A stretch of 64,000 nucleotides of DNA from Sphingobium sp. AP49 (GTDB taxonomy: Bacteria > Pseudomonadota > Alphaproteobacteria > Sphingomonadales > Sphingomonadaceae), in the NCBI RefSeq assembly GCF_000281715.2, contig NZ_CP124576.1, positions 3,417,501 to 3,481,500 on the forward strand. Direction: 5' to 3'. This document shows, piece after piece, positions 8,916-20,779 of the stretch (position 1 is its first letter; each line of letters begins with the position of its first letter). Made by a program: the position numbers and the translations under genes. Under the pieces are notes generated by a model, which did no database searches, was not told where the DNA came from, and was given only the letters and a program-made list of their open reading frames with translations.

Positions 8916-9434
8916 TCAAGGATTTTCGGTACCGCTGCCCTTGGGCGAAGGCACCGCGTCCTTGGTCGTCATCGCGACTGCCGGCGGCCCCTTCTGGATC
9001 GCGGCGGACAGTTGCGCCACCTCGGGACAAGCGCCCTTGCACAGGCTCTGCGCCTGGGCCAGATTTTCCTTGGCCTTGGCGATCGCGCCCTTCTCGACCA
9101 TCGCCTCGCCCTGCCCGGCAATCGCCGCCACATCCGTGGGGTCGAGCAGCAACGCTTCCTTGTACAGGCGGATCGCCTTGCCCTGCAGCCCCTGCGCGCG
9201 CGCGACCTCGGCCAGTTCGATATAGGCCGCACGGTTGCGCGGATCGACCGCCAGCGCGCTCTCCAGCGCGTCGGTGGCGCCGGTCAGGTTGCCCGCCTTG
9301 CGCGCCGCCTCGCCCGCCTTCTGCCATTCGATCGATCGTGGTTCGATCTGGGTATCGGGGCGCTGGGTCAAGCCCACGCTGGAAACGGTGGTCAGAACGA
9401 CGGCAAGGGCAATCGAGGCCGGGGTGAAACGCAT
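8916..9434 (-). CDS. Exported tetratricopeptide-repeat protein
   Basis: The 172-residue protein has a cleavable signal peptide (hydrophobic stretch at residues 6-22) and about three TPR-like helical pairs, seen as [15 protein letters not shown] and [12 protein letters not shown] cysteine pair C-K-G-A-C near residue 130 could form a periplasmic disulfide. TPR proteins act as scaffolds; no partner can be named. ATG 9434 is preceded by GGAG at six bases, which decides against the longer frame to 9503. It lies last in the apparent guaB - rsmB-like - TPR run on the minus strand. Confidence 0.75.
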   Translation of the reverse strand: MRFTPASIALAVVLTTVSSVGLTQRPDTQIEPRSIEWQKAGEAARKAGNLTGATDALESALAVDPRNRAAYIELAEVARAQGLQGKAIRLYKEALLLDPTDVAAIAGQGEAMVEKGAIAKAKENLAQAQSLCKGACPEVAQLSAAIQKGPPAVAMTTKDAVPSPKGSGTENP

Positions 9435-9511
9435 CAATATCTCCAGCCATGTTTCAGGCGCTGATTCCGGGCAAGTGTCGCTATTTTGCTGGCGCTTGTC
9501 CATGCTCTGTT

Positions 9512-10687
9512 TCAGCCGCCCCTGCGCAGCCGGGCAAAGTAGAAGCCATCGGTGCCGTCATGGCCCGGCGTCAGCAGCAGGCCATGGCCATGGGCGCGGC
9601 CCATCTCCACCTCGATCGGCTCGGCACTCCAACCGGCCTGGCGCGTCAAGAACGCATCCACCTGACCCCGCCCCTCTCTATCGGTCAATGCGCAGGTAGC
9701 ATAGACCAGCAGGCCGCCCGGCGCCAGCAAGGGCGCGGCGAAATCCAGGATACGCGCCTGTTCCGATACCAGCCGGTCGAGCCGCGCCTGGGTCAGGCGC
9801 CAGCGCGCCTCGGGATTGCGGCGCCAGGTGCCCGTGCCCGAACAGGGCGCATCGACCAGCACGATGTCCGCCTGCCCCGCCAACGGTGCCAGCGCGCGCG
9901 CCTCATGCCCCTGGTCCAGCAACAGCGTCTCGATGCAGGTGACGCCGGCCCGCTCGGCGCGCGGCGCCAGCCGGTCAATCCGGTTGCGGATCGTGTCGGC
10001 GGCGATCAGCCGGCCCTTGCCGCCCATCGCCGCAGCCAGCGCCAGCGTCTTGCCGCCCGCGCCCGCGCACAGGTCGACCACCGTCTGCCCGGTCTGCGCC
10101 CCACATGCTGCCGAGATGAGCTGGCTACCGGCATCCTGCACCTCGACCGCACCGCGCTTCCACGCATCGCTCTGTTCGACCGGATAGCCCTCTGGCAGGC
10201 GCAGCGCATCGGGGATGCCGGCAATCGGCGTCGCATCCGGCAGTTCCGGCGCAACTTCAGCAGGCGTCGCTTTCAGTCGATTGACGCGCAGGTCCACCGG
10301 CGCGCGACCCAGCAACGCGTCCTGCTCCACCGGCGCGGCCAGCAAGGGCTGCAGCCAGCCCGGCACCGCCCCGGCCACCGCCCCGGCCTCGCCCGGCTCG
10401 ATCGGCAGCGGCGCATGGGCCGATCCGTCGAACAACAGGGCCAGCTCCGGCTGCGCCTCGACCAGGCCGATCATCGCCGCGCGGCCGGTCTCGGGCCGGT
10501 CGGCGACGCGGCGGATCGCGTCATAGACATGGTCGCGCACCGCGCGGCGGTCGCGCGACCCGGCATAGCGCCGTTCCTTGAAATAGCGCGCGATCAGCGT
10601 GTCCGCCGCCGGCCCGCCATCACGGGCGGCGGCGATGATCGCGTCCAGCAGGTCGATCGCCGCCTGCACCCGGGCCGCAGGCGTCAT
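9512..10687 (-). CDS. rsmB: RsmB/NOP-family rRNA (cytosine-C5) methyltransferase
   Basis: The 391-residue protein has an N-terminal NusB-like helical domain (1-130) followed by a Rossmann-fold SAM-dependent methyltransferase. The motif IV sequence [11 protein letters not shown] and the motif VI sequence [11 protein letters not shown] hold the two cysteines used by m5C RNA methyltransferases. The SAM-binding loop [11 protein letters not shown] is clear. The family modifies 16S rRNA; the symbol rsmB is by similarity and the exact target base is inferred. It starts 12 bases after the guaB stop, so it is probably co-transcribed with guaB. Confidence 0.88.
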   Translation of the reverse strand: MTPAARVQAAIDLLDAIIAAARDGGPAADTLIARYFKERRYAGSRDRRAVRDHVYDAIRRVADRPETGRAAMIGLVEAQPELALLFDGSAHAPLPIEPGEAGAVAGAVPGWLQPLLAAPVEQDALLGRAPVDLRVNRLKATPAEVAPELPDATPIAGIPDALRLPEGYPVEQSDAWKRGAVEVQDAGSQLISAACGAQTGQTVVDLCAGAGGKTLALAAAMGGKGRLIAADTIRNRIDRLAPRAERAGVTCIETLLLDQGHEARALAPLAGQADIVLVDAPCSGTGTWRRNPEARWRLTQARLDRLVSEQARILDFAAPLLAPGGLLVYATCALTDREGRGQVDAFLTRQAGWSAEPIEVEMGRAHGHGLLLTPGHDGTDGFYFARLRRGG

Positions 10688-10699
10688 CCCGCCTGCTCC

Positions 10700-12382
<1,683 letters not shown>

Positions 12383-12459
12383 TCATCCTTTCAGGCCGTC
12401 CCCAAGCCGCAACGTCATGCCACTTGTCACAGTCCCAACCCCCTGTCGGATGCCGGCTC

Positions 12460-12666
12460 TCAACAAATTTGCGTAAGTTCTTCGCCCGCGTCCGCCATGT
12501 CGCCACATTTGGAAGGCGGAGCGATCTGCTCCGCCCCTGGCGCGGCTGGCGCCAGCACCGCGTCGATGGCCGCATATCGCTCAATCGTATCCCAGACCTC
12601 ATATTGGGGTTGCCGGTCTGAACTGACAGGCTCGGAAACGAGTGGCGATACAGGACGATATTTCAT
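12460..12666 (-). CDS. Possible small hypothetical protein
   Basis: A 68-codon frame opening M-K-Y-R-P-V-S-P-L-V. It is hydrophilic, without a signal peptide, membrane segment or known motif. No good ribosome binding site precedes the ATG. Its composition (Asp/Glu, Pro, few Arg runs) is more protein-like than the typical shadow frame here, which is the only reason to list it. It could equally be chance. Confidence 0.25.
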   Translation of the reverse strand: MKYRPVSPLVSEPVSSDRQPQYEVWDTIERYAAIDAVLAPAAPGAEQIAPPSKCGDMADAGEELTQIC

Positions 12667-12863
12667 ATCGAGTGCCATAGATCGACAATACGGCCGGTCG
12701 ATGACAATAAGCTATCTCGACGCATAATCAGGTTGAACGGAGTTCCATTCCCGCTCCCCCTCCTCCGCTCCACCCTGGATGATGGCGCAGCACTTGCCGT
12801 CCTCACGTCGGGCCAATCTTGGCCTGACCCATGCAAAACCTTCAACTGACATCATAGGCCCAG

Positions 12864-12902
12864 AAAAAAGGGGCGTGGCCCTCATATGGCCACGCCCCTT
12901 TT
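12864..12902 (-). terminator. Rho-independent terminator of ftsH
   Basis: A perfect 15-base-pair stem (arms 12866-12880 and 12888-12902) with a seven-base loop CTCATAT. On the minus strand it is followed by a run of six T (12869-12864), 20 bases after the ftsH stop codon. The other strand also ends in four T, so it may work in both directions. Confidence 0.9.
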
Positions 12903-12921
12903 ATTTCAGTCTCCGGCGCCC

Positions 12922-14868
12922 TCAGGCTCCGGCTGGGCTCGGATCGCCGAACGGCCCCTTGCGCTTGCGCGTCCTGGGGATCGACGAACCCGCCGCAGGG
13001 ATCACCGAAGGCTTGATCGTCGTGCCGTCGTCGCGGGTGATCTCGCCCTTTTCCAGCAGCGCCTTGATCTCCTCGCCGGAGAGCGTCTCATATTCCAGCA
13101 TCGCGTTGGCCAGCAGGTGCAACTGATCCTCATGGCCCTTGAGCAGTTCCTGCGCACGGGCATAGCCCTGCTCCACCAGACCACGAATTTCCTTGTCGAT
13201 CAGCTTCGCCGTCTCGTCCGACATATGGACGCGCTGGCTCTGCGAATAGCCCAGGAATGTCTCGCCCTGCTGCTCTTCATATTGCAGCGGACCAAGCTTG
13301 TCGGACATGCCCCATTGGGTGACCATGTCGCGCGCCAGCTTGGTGGCGTACTGGATATCGCCCGATGCGCCCGAGGACACCTTGTCATAGCCGAAGATGA
13401 TTTCCTCGGCGACGCGGCCGCCCATGGCCACGGCCATGTTCGCGTGCATCTTGTCACGATGATAGCTGTAGCTGTCCCGCTCCGGCAGGCGCATCACCAT
13501 GCCCAGCGCACGACCGCGCGGGATGATGGTCGCCTTGTGGATAGGGTCGGACGCCGGCTCATGGACCGCGACGATGGCATGACCCGCCTCATGATAGGCG
13601 GTCATCTTCTTCTCGTCGTCGGTCATGACCATGGAGCGGCGCTCGCTGCCCATCATGACCTTGTCCTTGGCCGCCTCGAACTCGTCCATGGCGACCAGAC
13701 GCTTGCCGCGACGGGCTGCCATCAGGGCGGCTTCATTGACCAGATTGGCAAGGTCCGCGCCCGAGAAGCCCGGCGTGCCACGCGCAATGGTGCGCGGGTT
13801 GACGTCAGGCGCCAGCGGCACCTTCTTCATGTGCACGGCCAAAATCTTCTCGCGGCCCTCGATGTCGGGACGGGGCACCACGACCTGGCGGTCAAAGCGA
13901 CCCGGACGCAGCAGCGCAGGGTCCAGCACGTCGGGGCGGTTGGTCGCCGCGACGATGATGATGCCCTCATTGGCCTCGAAGCCATCCATCTCGACCAGCA
14001 GCTGGTTCAGCGTCTGCTCGCGCTCGTCATTGCCATTGCCCAGGCCCGCGCCACGATGGCGGCCGACCGCGTCGATTTCGTCGATGAAGACGATGCAGGG
14101 CGCATTCTTCTTGGCCTGCTCGAACATGTCGCGCACGCGACTGGCGCCGACGCCGACGAACATTTCGACAAAGTCCGAACCCGAAATGGTGAAGAAGGGC
14201 ACGCCCGCCTCGCCCGCGATCGCGCGGGCCAGCAGCGTCTTGCCGGTGCCGGGCGAACCGACCAGCAGCGCGCCCTTGGGGATCTTGCCACCCAGACGCG
14301 CAAACTTGCTCGGATCCTTCAGGAATTCGACGATTTCCTGCAATTCCTCGCGCGCTTCGTCGATGCCGGCGACGTCATCGAAGGTGACCTTGCCATGCTT
14401 TTCGGTCAGCAGCTTGGCCTTCGACTTGCCAAAGCCCATCGCGCCGCCCGCGCCGCCGCCCTTCTGCATCTGGCGCAGCACGAAAAAGGCGATGCCCAGG
14501 ATCAGCAGGAACGGAAGCGACTGGAACAGCAGATATTGCCAGAAGCTGGGCTGCTGTTCGGCCTGGCCCGAATATTTGACGTTATAATCGTCCAGCAGGT
14601 CGGTCAGCTTGGGATCATTGACCGGGACGGTGCTGAAACCCTGGCCACTCGACAGGGTGCCGGTGATCCGGTCGGGCGCGATCGCCACGTCCTTGACCTG
14701 GCCTTCCTGCACCTTGGCGCGGAATTCCGAATAGGCGATGGCGCTGCCGGCATTGGCAGCCGGGCGATCGAACATCGAGACGAACAGAAGCAGGGCGATG
14801 ATGACGCCTGCCCAAATCATCGCACTCTTGATCCAGGGATTGCCCTGCGGGTCTTTCTCGTCGTTCAT
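12922..14868 (-). CDS. ftsH: ATP-dependent zinc metalloprotease FtsH
   Basis: FtsH is the inner-membrane AAA protease that removes misfolded membrane proteins and short-lived regulators. The 648-residue protein has two N-terminal transmembrane helices (about 15-33 and 110-130), the AAA ATPase with Walker A G-S-P-G-T-G-K-T near 206 and Walker B F-I-D-E-I-D, and the zinc motif H-E-A-G-H near 424. The usual proline in Walker A (G-P-P-G-T-G-K-T) is serine here, a mild variant. ATG 14868 is preceded by an in-frame GTG two codons upstream. The gene lies downstream of ybgF, tilS and a small membrane protein gene. Confidence 0.97.
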   Translation of the reverse strand: MNDEKDPQGNPWIKSAMIWAGVIIALLLFVSMFDRPAANAGSAIAYSEFRAKVQEGQVKDVAIAPDRITGTLSSGQGFSTVPVNDPKLTDLLDDYNVKYSGQAEQQPSFWQYLLFQSLPFLLILGIAFFVLRQMQKGGGAGGAMGFGKSKAKLLTEKHGKVTFDDVAGIDEAREELQEIVEFLKDPSKFARLGGKIPKGALLVGSPGTGKTLLARAIAGEAGVPFFTISGSDFVEMFVGVGASRVRDMFEQAKKNAPCIVFIDEIDAVGRHRGAGLGNGNDEREQTLNQLLVEMDGFEANEGIIIVAATNRPDVLDPALLRPGRFDRQVVVPRPDIEGREKILAVHMKKVPLAPDVNPRTIARGTPGFSGADLANLVNEAALMAARRGKRLVAMDEFEAAKDKVMMGSERRSMVMTDDEKKMTAYHEAGHAIVAVHEPASDPIHKATIIPRGRALGMVMRLPERDSYSYHRDKMHANMAVAMGGRVAEEIIFGYDKVSSGASGDIQYATKLARDMVTQWGMSDKLGPLQYEEQQGETFLGYSQSQRVHMSDETAKLIDKEIRGLVEQGYARAQELLKGHEDQLHLLANAMLEYETLSGEEIKALLEKGEITRDDGTTIKPSVIPAAGSSIPRTRKRKGPFGDPSPAGA

Positions 14869-14953
14869 CCTCACTCACTTTCACCTGGCAAGATAGGGCG
14901 TACCAAAGAAAGCGCAAGCTGGGCAACGGCGCTTCCTGCCGGAATCCGGGCGA

Positions 14954-15145
14954 TCAGTTGCCCGTCAGTTGGAAAAGCGCGACATAGACAAGGACGATCG
15001 CCAGACCGGCGGACAGGCCACAGAGCAGATAGCCCATATAGAGAAGCAGGGGCGGATGCGGCTTGTTGAGCTTTCGGTTCCGCTTGGCCGCCGAGAGGAT
15101 CACGCTGGCCAGCAAGCCATAGGTCAGCGCCGCAAATTCCATCAT
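14954..15145 (-). CDS. Small two-helix membrane protein, unknown function
   Basis: A 63-residue frame between tilS and ftsH on the same strand. It has two hydrophobic segments (about 5-20 and 36-58) separated by a basic loop A-A-K-R-N-R-K-L-N-K that would face the cytoplasm by the positive-inside rule. The start may be either of two adjacent ATG codons (15145 or 15142), with only a weak GGA upstream. Its clear membrane topology and its position in a same-strand cluster argue that it is real. Not recognised as a named family. Confidence 0.6.
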   Translation of the reverse strand: MMEFAALTYGLLASVILSAAKRNRKLNKPHPPLLLYMGYLLCGLSAGLAIVLVYVALFQLTGN

Positions 15146-15275
15146 TCCAAACTCATCCCGCTATTGGTCACATTACTGTGGTTAACGGGCCATGGGTTAA
15201 GAACCGGTCAGCACGCCGCCCAAAAGCGACCGACCGTTGGCGTCCTGCGCTGGACGGTGGAACTTTTCCGAATGT

Positions 15276-16223
15276 TCAGCGTCGCGGTGGTGCGGGCGAC
15301 AATGTCCATGCCGCGCCACCACGCAGCAGCCAGTCGCCCAGACTCGCCTGCCGCCCGGCCCGCGCGGCGGCAATCGCCCGGTCCAGCGCCTCGCCGCGCG
15401 GCAAGACGATCCCCGGCTCGGCCGAACAGAGCATCGCGATCAGCAGCCGCCGCAGCAGTTCGCGCGGCAGGTCGGTGCGATCCAGCACCCAGGCATCGGT
15501 CGATGGATGGATATGCGCTGCCGCCAGCCCCGCCACGGTCCATTGCAGCGCCACCTCGGCCTCCGACAGCGCAGCCGCACTGCGCGCGGCCGCCTCCGCA
15601 TCGATCCAGTCGACCCCATCCAGGCGCCGGCGCAGCGCAGCACGGTCGAACTTCGGATCGGCATTGGACGGGTCGAGCACATAGGGCAGCCCGGCCTGGT
15701 CGGCATGGGCCTGCAACGCCACCTTGCGCACTGCCAGCAATGGCCGCAACACCCGGCCAGTTCGCCCCCGCACGCCCGCCAGGCCACCGACACCCGATCC
15801 CCGGTTGAGCCGCATGAGAAGGGTTTCCAGCTGATCGTCCGCATGATGGGCGGTCAATATCCAGTCCAGCCCGGCGCCGGCCCGCCATGCCTCCAGCTGG
15901 GCATAACGCTGCCGCCGCGCCCAATCCTGGACATTGCCGGAAACGGGGGCCTCTGGTGCCAGCGTGGCGTGGGGAATGCGCCGCTCCGCGCACCAGCGCG
16001 CCACCATCGCCGCTTCGGCGGCCGATTCGGCGCGCAACCCGTGATCCAGCGTGGCTGCAGCGATCCGGCCGGGCCAGGCCTGTACAGCCAGGTCCAGCAG
16101 CGCCATGCTATCCGGCCCGCCCGATACCGCAATGCCGAACCGGGCCGTCTCCTCCCCATCCACCAGTGCGCGCACGGCCAGCCGCAGCGCATCAGGGCGA
16201 TGGGACGGTGCCAGCTCCGGCAC
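15276..16223 (-). CDS. tilS: tRNA(Ile)-lysidine synthetase
   Basis: TilS attaches lysine to C34 of tRNA-Ile(CAU), converting its specificity from AUG to AUA; this is normally essential. The PP-loop motif S-G-G-P-D-S is at residues 34-39, followed by D-H-G-L-R near 60 and H-H-A-D-D-Q-L-E-T near 125, all typical of the N-type ATP pyrophosphatase domain. At 315 residues it is a short form without the long C-terminal domain of E. coli TilS. It starts 10 bases after the stop of the ybgF-like gene, so the two are likely co-transcribed. Confidence 0.92.
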   Translation of the reverse strand: MPELAPSHRPDALRLAVRALVDGEETARFGIAVSGGPDSMALLDLAVQAWPGRIAAATLDHGLRAESAAEAAMVARWCAERRIPHATLAPEAPVSGNVQDWARRQRYAQLEAWRAGAGLDWILTAHHADDQLETLLMRLNRGSGVGGLAGVRGRTGRVLRPLLAVRKVALQAHADQAGLPYVLDPSNADPKFDRAALRRRLDGVDWIDAEAAARSAAALSEAEVALQWTVAGLAAAHIHPSTDAWVLDRTDLPRELLRRLLIAMLCSAEPGIVLPRGEALDRAIAAARAGRQASLGDWLLRGGAAWTLSPAPPRR

Positions 16224-16233
16224 GGCTATCGGC

Positions 16234-17193
16234 TCAGACGCTGCACTTGGCCTTGGTCCGGCCCTTGTCCATCATGCCGCGCAGGCCGCTCGACAGCGTC
16301 GCACCATAAACCTGCTCCAGTTCCGCATAGACCTTGCAGGCATCAGCCGGCTTCTTGAGCTGGATCAGCGCCTCACCCAGATAGGCCAGACTATCAGCCG
16401 CACGCTCGCCACGCGGGCGTTTCTGGTAATTTTCATAGAAGGCGACCGAAGCGAGCGCCGGCTTGCCATCGTCCAGATAGGCACGGCCCAGCAGGTTGGC
16501 CGCGCGGCTGCCGACCGAACTATCGCCATATTTATCGACCGTCGCCTTCAGCTGCGCCTGCGCCTCGGGATAGAATTTCGCATCCCACAAGCGGAAGCCA
16601 TAGCTGTAGGCGTCGGCAGCGGCATCGCCGCTGTCCGGCTTCTCGATCGCTGCGACGGCGGTCTTACGGGCCTCGCTCGCGCCCGCCGTTGCCGGCGCGG
16701 CGGCGGGCGCCGGCTTGGCCGCTGCAGGCTTGCTCACGGCCGGCTTGGATGGCGCCGGCACATCAACGCCACCGGCCACCGGGACGGTGGGCCGAACGGC
16801 GGGTGGATCGGCCTGCAACCGCGCCTCGTTTTCGGCCTTATATTTGGTAAACGCCTCTTCCAGCTGCTTGAGCTTATAGCTGTTTTCCTCGACCTGCCCG
16901 GTAATCGAGGCAAGTTGGGATTCCAGCGCCCCCACCCGTGCAGTCAGATCGGCGACCGGGGTCGAGGCGGGCGTACCCGGCGCTACGACCGGCGCGGTCG
17001 GGCGCGTGATTTCGGCTTCCACCGGCGTTCCGGCCGGGAAGACCTTGCGCTGCACCGCGCGCATTTCCTTTTCCAGCCGGTCGACGCGCACATCGACGCT
17101 CGGATTTTGCTGTGCGGCGGCCGATGGCGCCAGCCCCAACAGCGCAGGCGCAACCAGCGCCAGAGCGGTGGTCGCGAAAAAAGCGTAACGCAT
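16234..17193 (-). CDS. ybgF: Tol-Pal system protein YbgF/CpoB-like, periplasmic TPR protein
   Basis: A 319-residue exported protein. The signal peptide ends at about A-A-A-Q near residue 28. Then comes a heptad-type coiled coil (V-D-R-L-E-K-E-M and later V-G-A-L-E-S-Q-L) and an Ala/Pro-rich linker. The C-terminal TPR region has A-A-A-D-A-Y-S-Y-G-F and Y-P-E-A-Q-A-Q-L-K-A. This domain order is that of YbgF/CpoB, which couples outer-membrane constriction with peptidoglycan synthesis. In alphaproteobacteria it usually follows tol-pal; here those genes are not in the window, but the ybgF - tilS - ftsH order is kept. Confidence 0.85.
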   Translation of the reverse strand: MRYAFFATTALALVAPALLGLAPSAAAQQNPSVDVRVDRLEKEMRAVQRKVFPAGTPVEAEITRPTAPVVAPGTPASTPVADLTARVGALESQLASITGQVEENSYKLKQLEEAFTKYKAENEARLQADPPAVRPTVPVAGGVDVPAPSKPAVSKPAAAKPAPAAAPATAGASEARKTAVAAIEKPDSGDAAADAYSYGFRLWDAKFYPEAQAQLKATVDKYGDSSVGSRAANLLGRAYLDDGKPALASVAFYENYQKRPRGERAADSLAYLGEALIQLKKPADACKVYAELEQVYGATLSSGLRGMMDKGRTKAKCSV

Positions 17194-17289
17194 GATGATC
17201 CCCGACTAAATCTCTCCGCCTTTAACCATAGGCGGGCGCGCCACGCAACAAAGCGCCGCGTGTCCCTGCCGTCCGGACAAGGGACAGGG

Positions 17290-18234
17290 TCAGTTTCCGG
17301 CGCTGGGCGCCGGCGTCTCTGGTGCTGGCGCGGGCGTAGCCGACGCAGGCACGGGCGCCTGGATCGACGGCGTGCCGACGGGTGCCGATGTCCGCGCAGG
17401 CGTTCGGGCCGGCACAGCCGCAGGGACCTGGCCAGCCGCTGCCGGTGCGGCGCGCGCCAACAGTGCCTCGGCATTCACCGGAACATCTGCGATCGTTCGG
17501 TCTGCGGCTCCCAGCGGCGCTATCGCCTTGCCACCGACCGTAACGGTCAGCGCTTGCGGGCGACCGGTCAGGATCATCGGCCCCTTGGCATCGGCCGGCA
17601 GGGTGAAGCTTTCCCCCTTCTTCATCGTGCCGTCTTTCAACCGCTCGCCCGCCTCGTCATAGATGCGCAGCCACACATCGTCGACCGCCGTGAACACCAC
17701 CGGCCCGGTAACGGGGGCGGCAACCGGGGCGCCAGCCGCCGGCTGCTGCGACTGTGCGGGCCGCTGCTCCTGCTGCTCGGCGATTTCTTCGCCGGTCGGC
17801 GGGGTCAACAACTGGGTGCGCCAGATGGTGAAGCCGGCGATCACGACGATGGCGATCACCGCAGCCGTCCAGGCCAGGGTACGCGAAGGCACGCGCGCAG
17901 GATCAGCAGGCTCAAACGCCTCATAACGGGTCGCGCCCATGTCCGTATTATGCACGGCACTCCGTACGTCGGCGGCGATCGCCACTTCGTCCAGGTCCAC
18001 GGCCCGCGCATAGGCCCGCGCAAAGCCGACCGCATAGGGGATGCCCGGCAGCGCCGCATAATCGTCCCGCTCGATCGCCTCCAGCTGGCGCTGCGCGATC
18101 CGCGTGCGGGTGGCGATATCCTGCACCGACAGGCCCTGGGCCTCGCGTGCGGCGCGCAACTTCGCGCCGGGGGTGCTGGGCTGCGCTTCCGGCGCGCTTT
18201 CCGCGCCGGTTTCGAGTTCGGGTTCGTCTGCCAT
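17290..18234 (-). CDS. RodZ-like membrane protein with N-terminal helix-turn-helix
   Basis: The 314-residue protein has an N-terminal HTH (residues 22-85, with S-V-Q-D-I-A-T-R-T-R-I and the Y-A-V-G-F-A-R-A-Y-A segment typical of RodZ), one transmembrane helix near residue 130-150 and a periplasmic part rich in Pro/Ala with a DUF4115-like beta domain (V-W-L-R-I-Y-D-E-A-G-E). RodZ links MreB to the elongation machinery, so a cell-shape role is likely. The start at 18234 gives M-A-D-E-P-E; the longer frame to 18342 would run into ptsP. Confidence 0.85.
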   Translation of the reverse strand: MADEPELETGAESAPEAQPSTPGAKLRAAREAQGLSVQDIATRTRIAQRQLEAIERDDYAALPGIPYAVGFARAYARAVDLDEVAIAADVRSAVHNTDMGATRYEAFEPADPARVPSRTLAWTAAVIAIVVIAGFTIWRTQLLTPPTGEEIAEQQEQRPAQSQQPAAGAPVAAPVTGPVVFTAVDDVWLRIYDEAGERLKDGTMKKGESFTLPADAKGPMILTGRPQALTVTVGGKAIAPLGAADRTIADVPVNAEALLARAAPAAAGQVPAAVPARTPARTSAPVGTPSIQAPVPASATPAPAPETPAPSAGN

Positions 18235-18308
18235 GCTGCTCCGCGACCTTGGTTGGCGGCCTTGTCTCATTGCGGGACGGCGCTTGTCAACGCCGGGCCG
18301 GTCTCTTT

Positions 18309-20582
18309 TCAGGTGAGTTCGATGCCCCGTTGTTCGGCCCATGCCGTCAACTGCACGCGGATATCGCTCGCGCCGCTATCCAGCATATCACGCATCAACG
18401 CCTGCAATTCGCCGACATCGACGGCACGGATCATCGCCTTGACGGGACCGACCGAAGCCGGCGTGATCGACAGGCGCCGCACGCCAAGGCCGATCAGCGC
18501 CATCGCCTCCAGCGTGCGCCCCCCCATCTCGCCGCACACGCCGACCGGCACCTTATAGGCTGCGCAGGTTCGCACCACCCGGTCCAGGAACCGCAGGATG
18601 GCGATGCTCAGCCAGTCATAGCGTTCTGCCAGCCTGGGATGCGCGCGGTCGGCCGCGAACAGGAACTGGGTCAGGTCGTTGGTCCCGATCGACAGGAAAT
18701 CGAGCTGCGGCAGCAACAGATCGAGAACTTCGGCCAGTGCCGGCACCTCCAGCATCGCGCCATAGCGCACCGCCTGCGGCAGCTTCTTCTTCTGCGACAC
18801 CAGCCATTGGCGCTGATGCTCGACCAGCGCGCGGGCCTGTTCATATTCCCACGGCTCGGACACCATCGGGAACATGATGTTCAGCACCTTGCCTGCACTC
18901 GCCTCCAGCAGCGCCCGCGCCTGCGCCTTCATCAGCGCGTCCCGGTCCAGCGCCAGGCGGATCGCGCGCCAGCCCATCGCCGGATTATCCTCCTGCTCGT
19001 CATCCTCCCGCTGCATATAGGGCAGCGCCTTGTCGCCGCCGATGTCCACGGTGCGGAAAATGACGGGCCGGTCGCCGGCGGCATCCAGCACTTCCTTGTA
19101 GAGCCGCTGCTGCTTCTCGCGCTGGGGCAGGGTCGCCGACACCAGAAACTGGAATTCGGTGCGGAACAGGCCGATCCCATCGGCGCCGACAACATCCAGC
19201 GCCTGCGCATCCTCGCGCAGGCCGGCATTGACCATCAGCTCGATCCGCGCCCCGTCCAGCGTCACCGACGGCAGGTCGCGCATCGCGGCAAACTCCGCAC
19301 GGCGCTTCTGCGTCACATGCAGCTTGTTCTCGAACGCCTCTTCCATGTCGGATGTCGGGCGGATCAGCAATGCGTTGCTGCCGACGTCCATCAGGATCAG
19401 ATCGCCCTCGTTCACGCGGTGGCGGATATCGCGCACACGCCCCAGCACCGGCACCCCCATGGCGCGGGCGACGATCGTGACATGCGCGGTCAGCGACCCT
19501 TCCTCCAGAATGACGCCCTTCAGCCGCCGCCGGTCATATTCCAACAATTCGGCCGGCCCCAGGTTGCGCGCGATCAGGATGGCATCCTGGCGCAGCCCCA
19601 TCTGCGCTGCGGTGCCCAACTGGCCGGACACGATTCGCAGCAGCCGGTTGGCCATGTCTTCCAGATCGTGCATCCGATCGCTCAACAGCGGATCATCGAT
19701 CTGGCGCATCCGCATCCGGGTACGCTGCTGCACCCGTTCTATTGCGGCCTCGGCGGTCAGGCCGCTGTCGATCGCCTCGTTGATGCGGCGGATCCAGCCC
19801 TCGTCATAGGCAAACATCTTGTAGGTTTCGAGCACCTCCTGATGCTCGCCCTCGGTGCCGAACTCGACCGCACCGGTCATCCGGTCGATCTGCTCGCGCA
19901 TCTTGGCAAAGGCAGAGATGACGCGCTGGCGCTCCGCCTCGGTATCCTCGGCCACGGTATGCTCGATATGGACGCGCGGCTGGTGAAAGACGACATGGCC
20001 ACGCGCCATGCCCATCACCAGTTGCAGCCCGGTCATGATGTTGGACCCGGTTTCCTGCACGCGGTTATCGGTCGATCCGTCGTCGGCCAGTTCGGCATTG
20101 GCGATCAGTTCGGACAGCACCATCGCGACCGTCTGCAGCGCCTCGATCTCGACCTCTTCATATTTGCGCGGCTCGACATGCTGGACGCACAGCACCCCCA
20201 GCGCGTTCTCGCGCCGCACGATCGGCACGCCGGCAAAGCTGTGAAACAGTTCCTCGCCGGTTTCGGGGCGATAGGAAAAATCGGGATGGGCCGCCGCTTC
20301 GTCCAGGTTCAGCGTCTCGACATTGGTGGCGATCAGCCCGACCAGCCCCTCGCCCTTTGCCATCCGCGTGACATGTACCGCCTCCTGCTTCAAGCCGCGC
20401 GTCGCGAACAGTTCCAGCACGCCTTCGCGCACCAGATAGATGGAACAGACCTCGCTCGACAGCGACTCGCCGATGATCTCGACCACCTTGTTCAGCTTGG
20501 CCTGGGCGCTGGTTCGCGCTGCCATCACTTCCTGCAGGCGGACGAGTATCTGGCGGGCGGCGGCGGCGGGGGTGCTGGACAT
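18309..20582 (-). CDS. ptsP: Phosphoenolpyruvate-protein phosphotransferase, nitrogen PTS (EI-Ntr)
   Basis: PtsP takes phosphate from PEP and passes it to HPr/NPr. The 757-residue protein has an N-terminal GAF domain (about 20-170), which in this family senses nitrogen status, then the EI N-domain with the phospho-histidine in L-T-A-H-V-T-I-V-A-R near residue 365. The PEP-binding TIM barrel follows (F-R-T-E-F-Q-F-L and S-I-G-T-N-D-L-T-Q). Its likely acceptor is the HPr encoded at 61939-62211. The adjoining upstream region, 20583-20779, separates it from a divergent aminotransferase gene and should contain both promoters. Confidence 0.95.
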   Translation of the reverse strand: MSSTPAAAARQILVRLQEVMAARTSAQAKLNKVVEIIGESLSSEVCSIYLVREGVLELFATRGLKQEAVHVTRMAKGEGLVGLIATNVETLNLDEAAAHPDFSYRPETGEELFHSFAGVPIVRRENALGVLCVQHVEPRKYEEVEIEALQTVAMVLSELIANAELADDGSTDNRVQETGSNIMTGLQLVMGMARGHVVFHQPRVHIEHTVAEDTEAERQRVISAFAKMREQIDRMTGAVEFGTEGEHQEVLETYKMFAYDEGWIRRINEAIDSGLTAEAAIERVQQRTRMRMRQIDDPLLSDRMHDLEDMANRLLRIVSGQLGTAAQMGLRQDAILIARNLGPAELLEYDRRRLKGVILEEGSLTAHVTIVARAMGVPVLGRVRDIRHRVNEGDLILMDVGSNALLIRPTSDMEEAFENKLHVTQKRRAEFAAMRDLPSVTLDGARIELMVNAGLREDAQALDVVGADGIGLFRTEFQFLVSATLPQREKQQRLYKEVLDAAGDRPVIFRTVDIGGDKALPYMQREDDEQEDNPAMGWRAIRLALDRDALMKAQARALLEASAGKVLNIMFPMVSEPWEYEQARALVEHQRQWLVSQKKKLPQAVRYGAMLEVPALAEVLDLLLPQLDFLSIGTNDLTQFLFAADRAHPRLAERYDWLSIAILRFLDRVVRTCAAYKVPVGVCGEMGGRTLEAMALIGLGVRRLSITPASVGPVKAMIRAVDVGELQALMRDMLDSGASDIRVQLTAWAEQRGIELT

Positions 20583-20779
20583 GATAAAGCGCTAACAGAT
20601 GGAGCGCTTTCATTCCAAGTGCTTTCCGCGCGACATGATCGGAACGCGAGCGGAAAAGCACGATTATTGCGCATCGCTGATAACCCGCGCCATCTTCCTC
20701 ATTTGCGTGGCGGAAACAATCTGTACATTCGTCATACAAGCAAAGGCTGCATTCAAGCATGTCAGGGAGATTAGGGACC

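Noticed and set aside
12886..15069. A 727-codon plus-strand frame
   Set aside because: It is the antisense shadow of ftsH, which has every catalytic motif.
18147..20774. An 875-codon open frame on the plus strand
   Set aside because: It is the antisense shadow of ptsP and the RodZ-like gene; composition is not protein-like.
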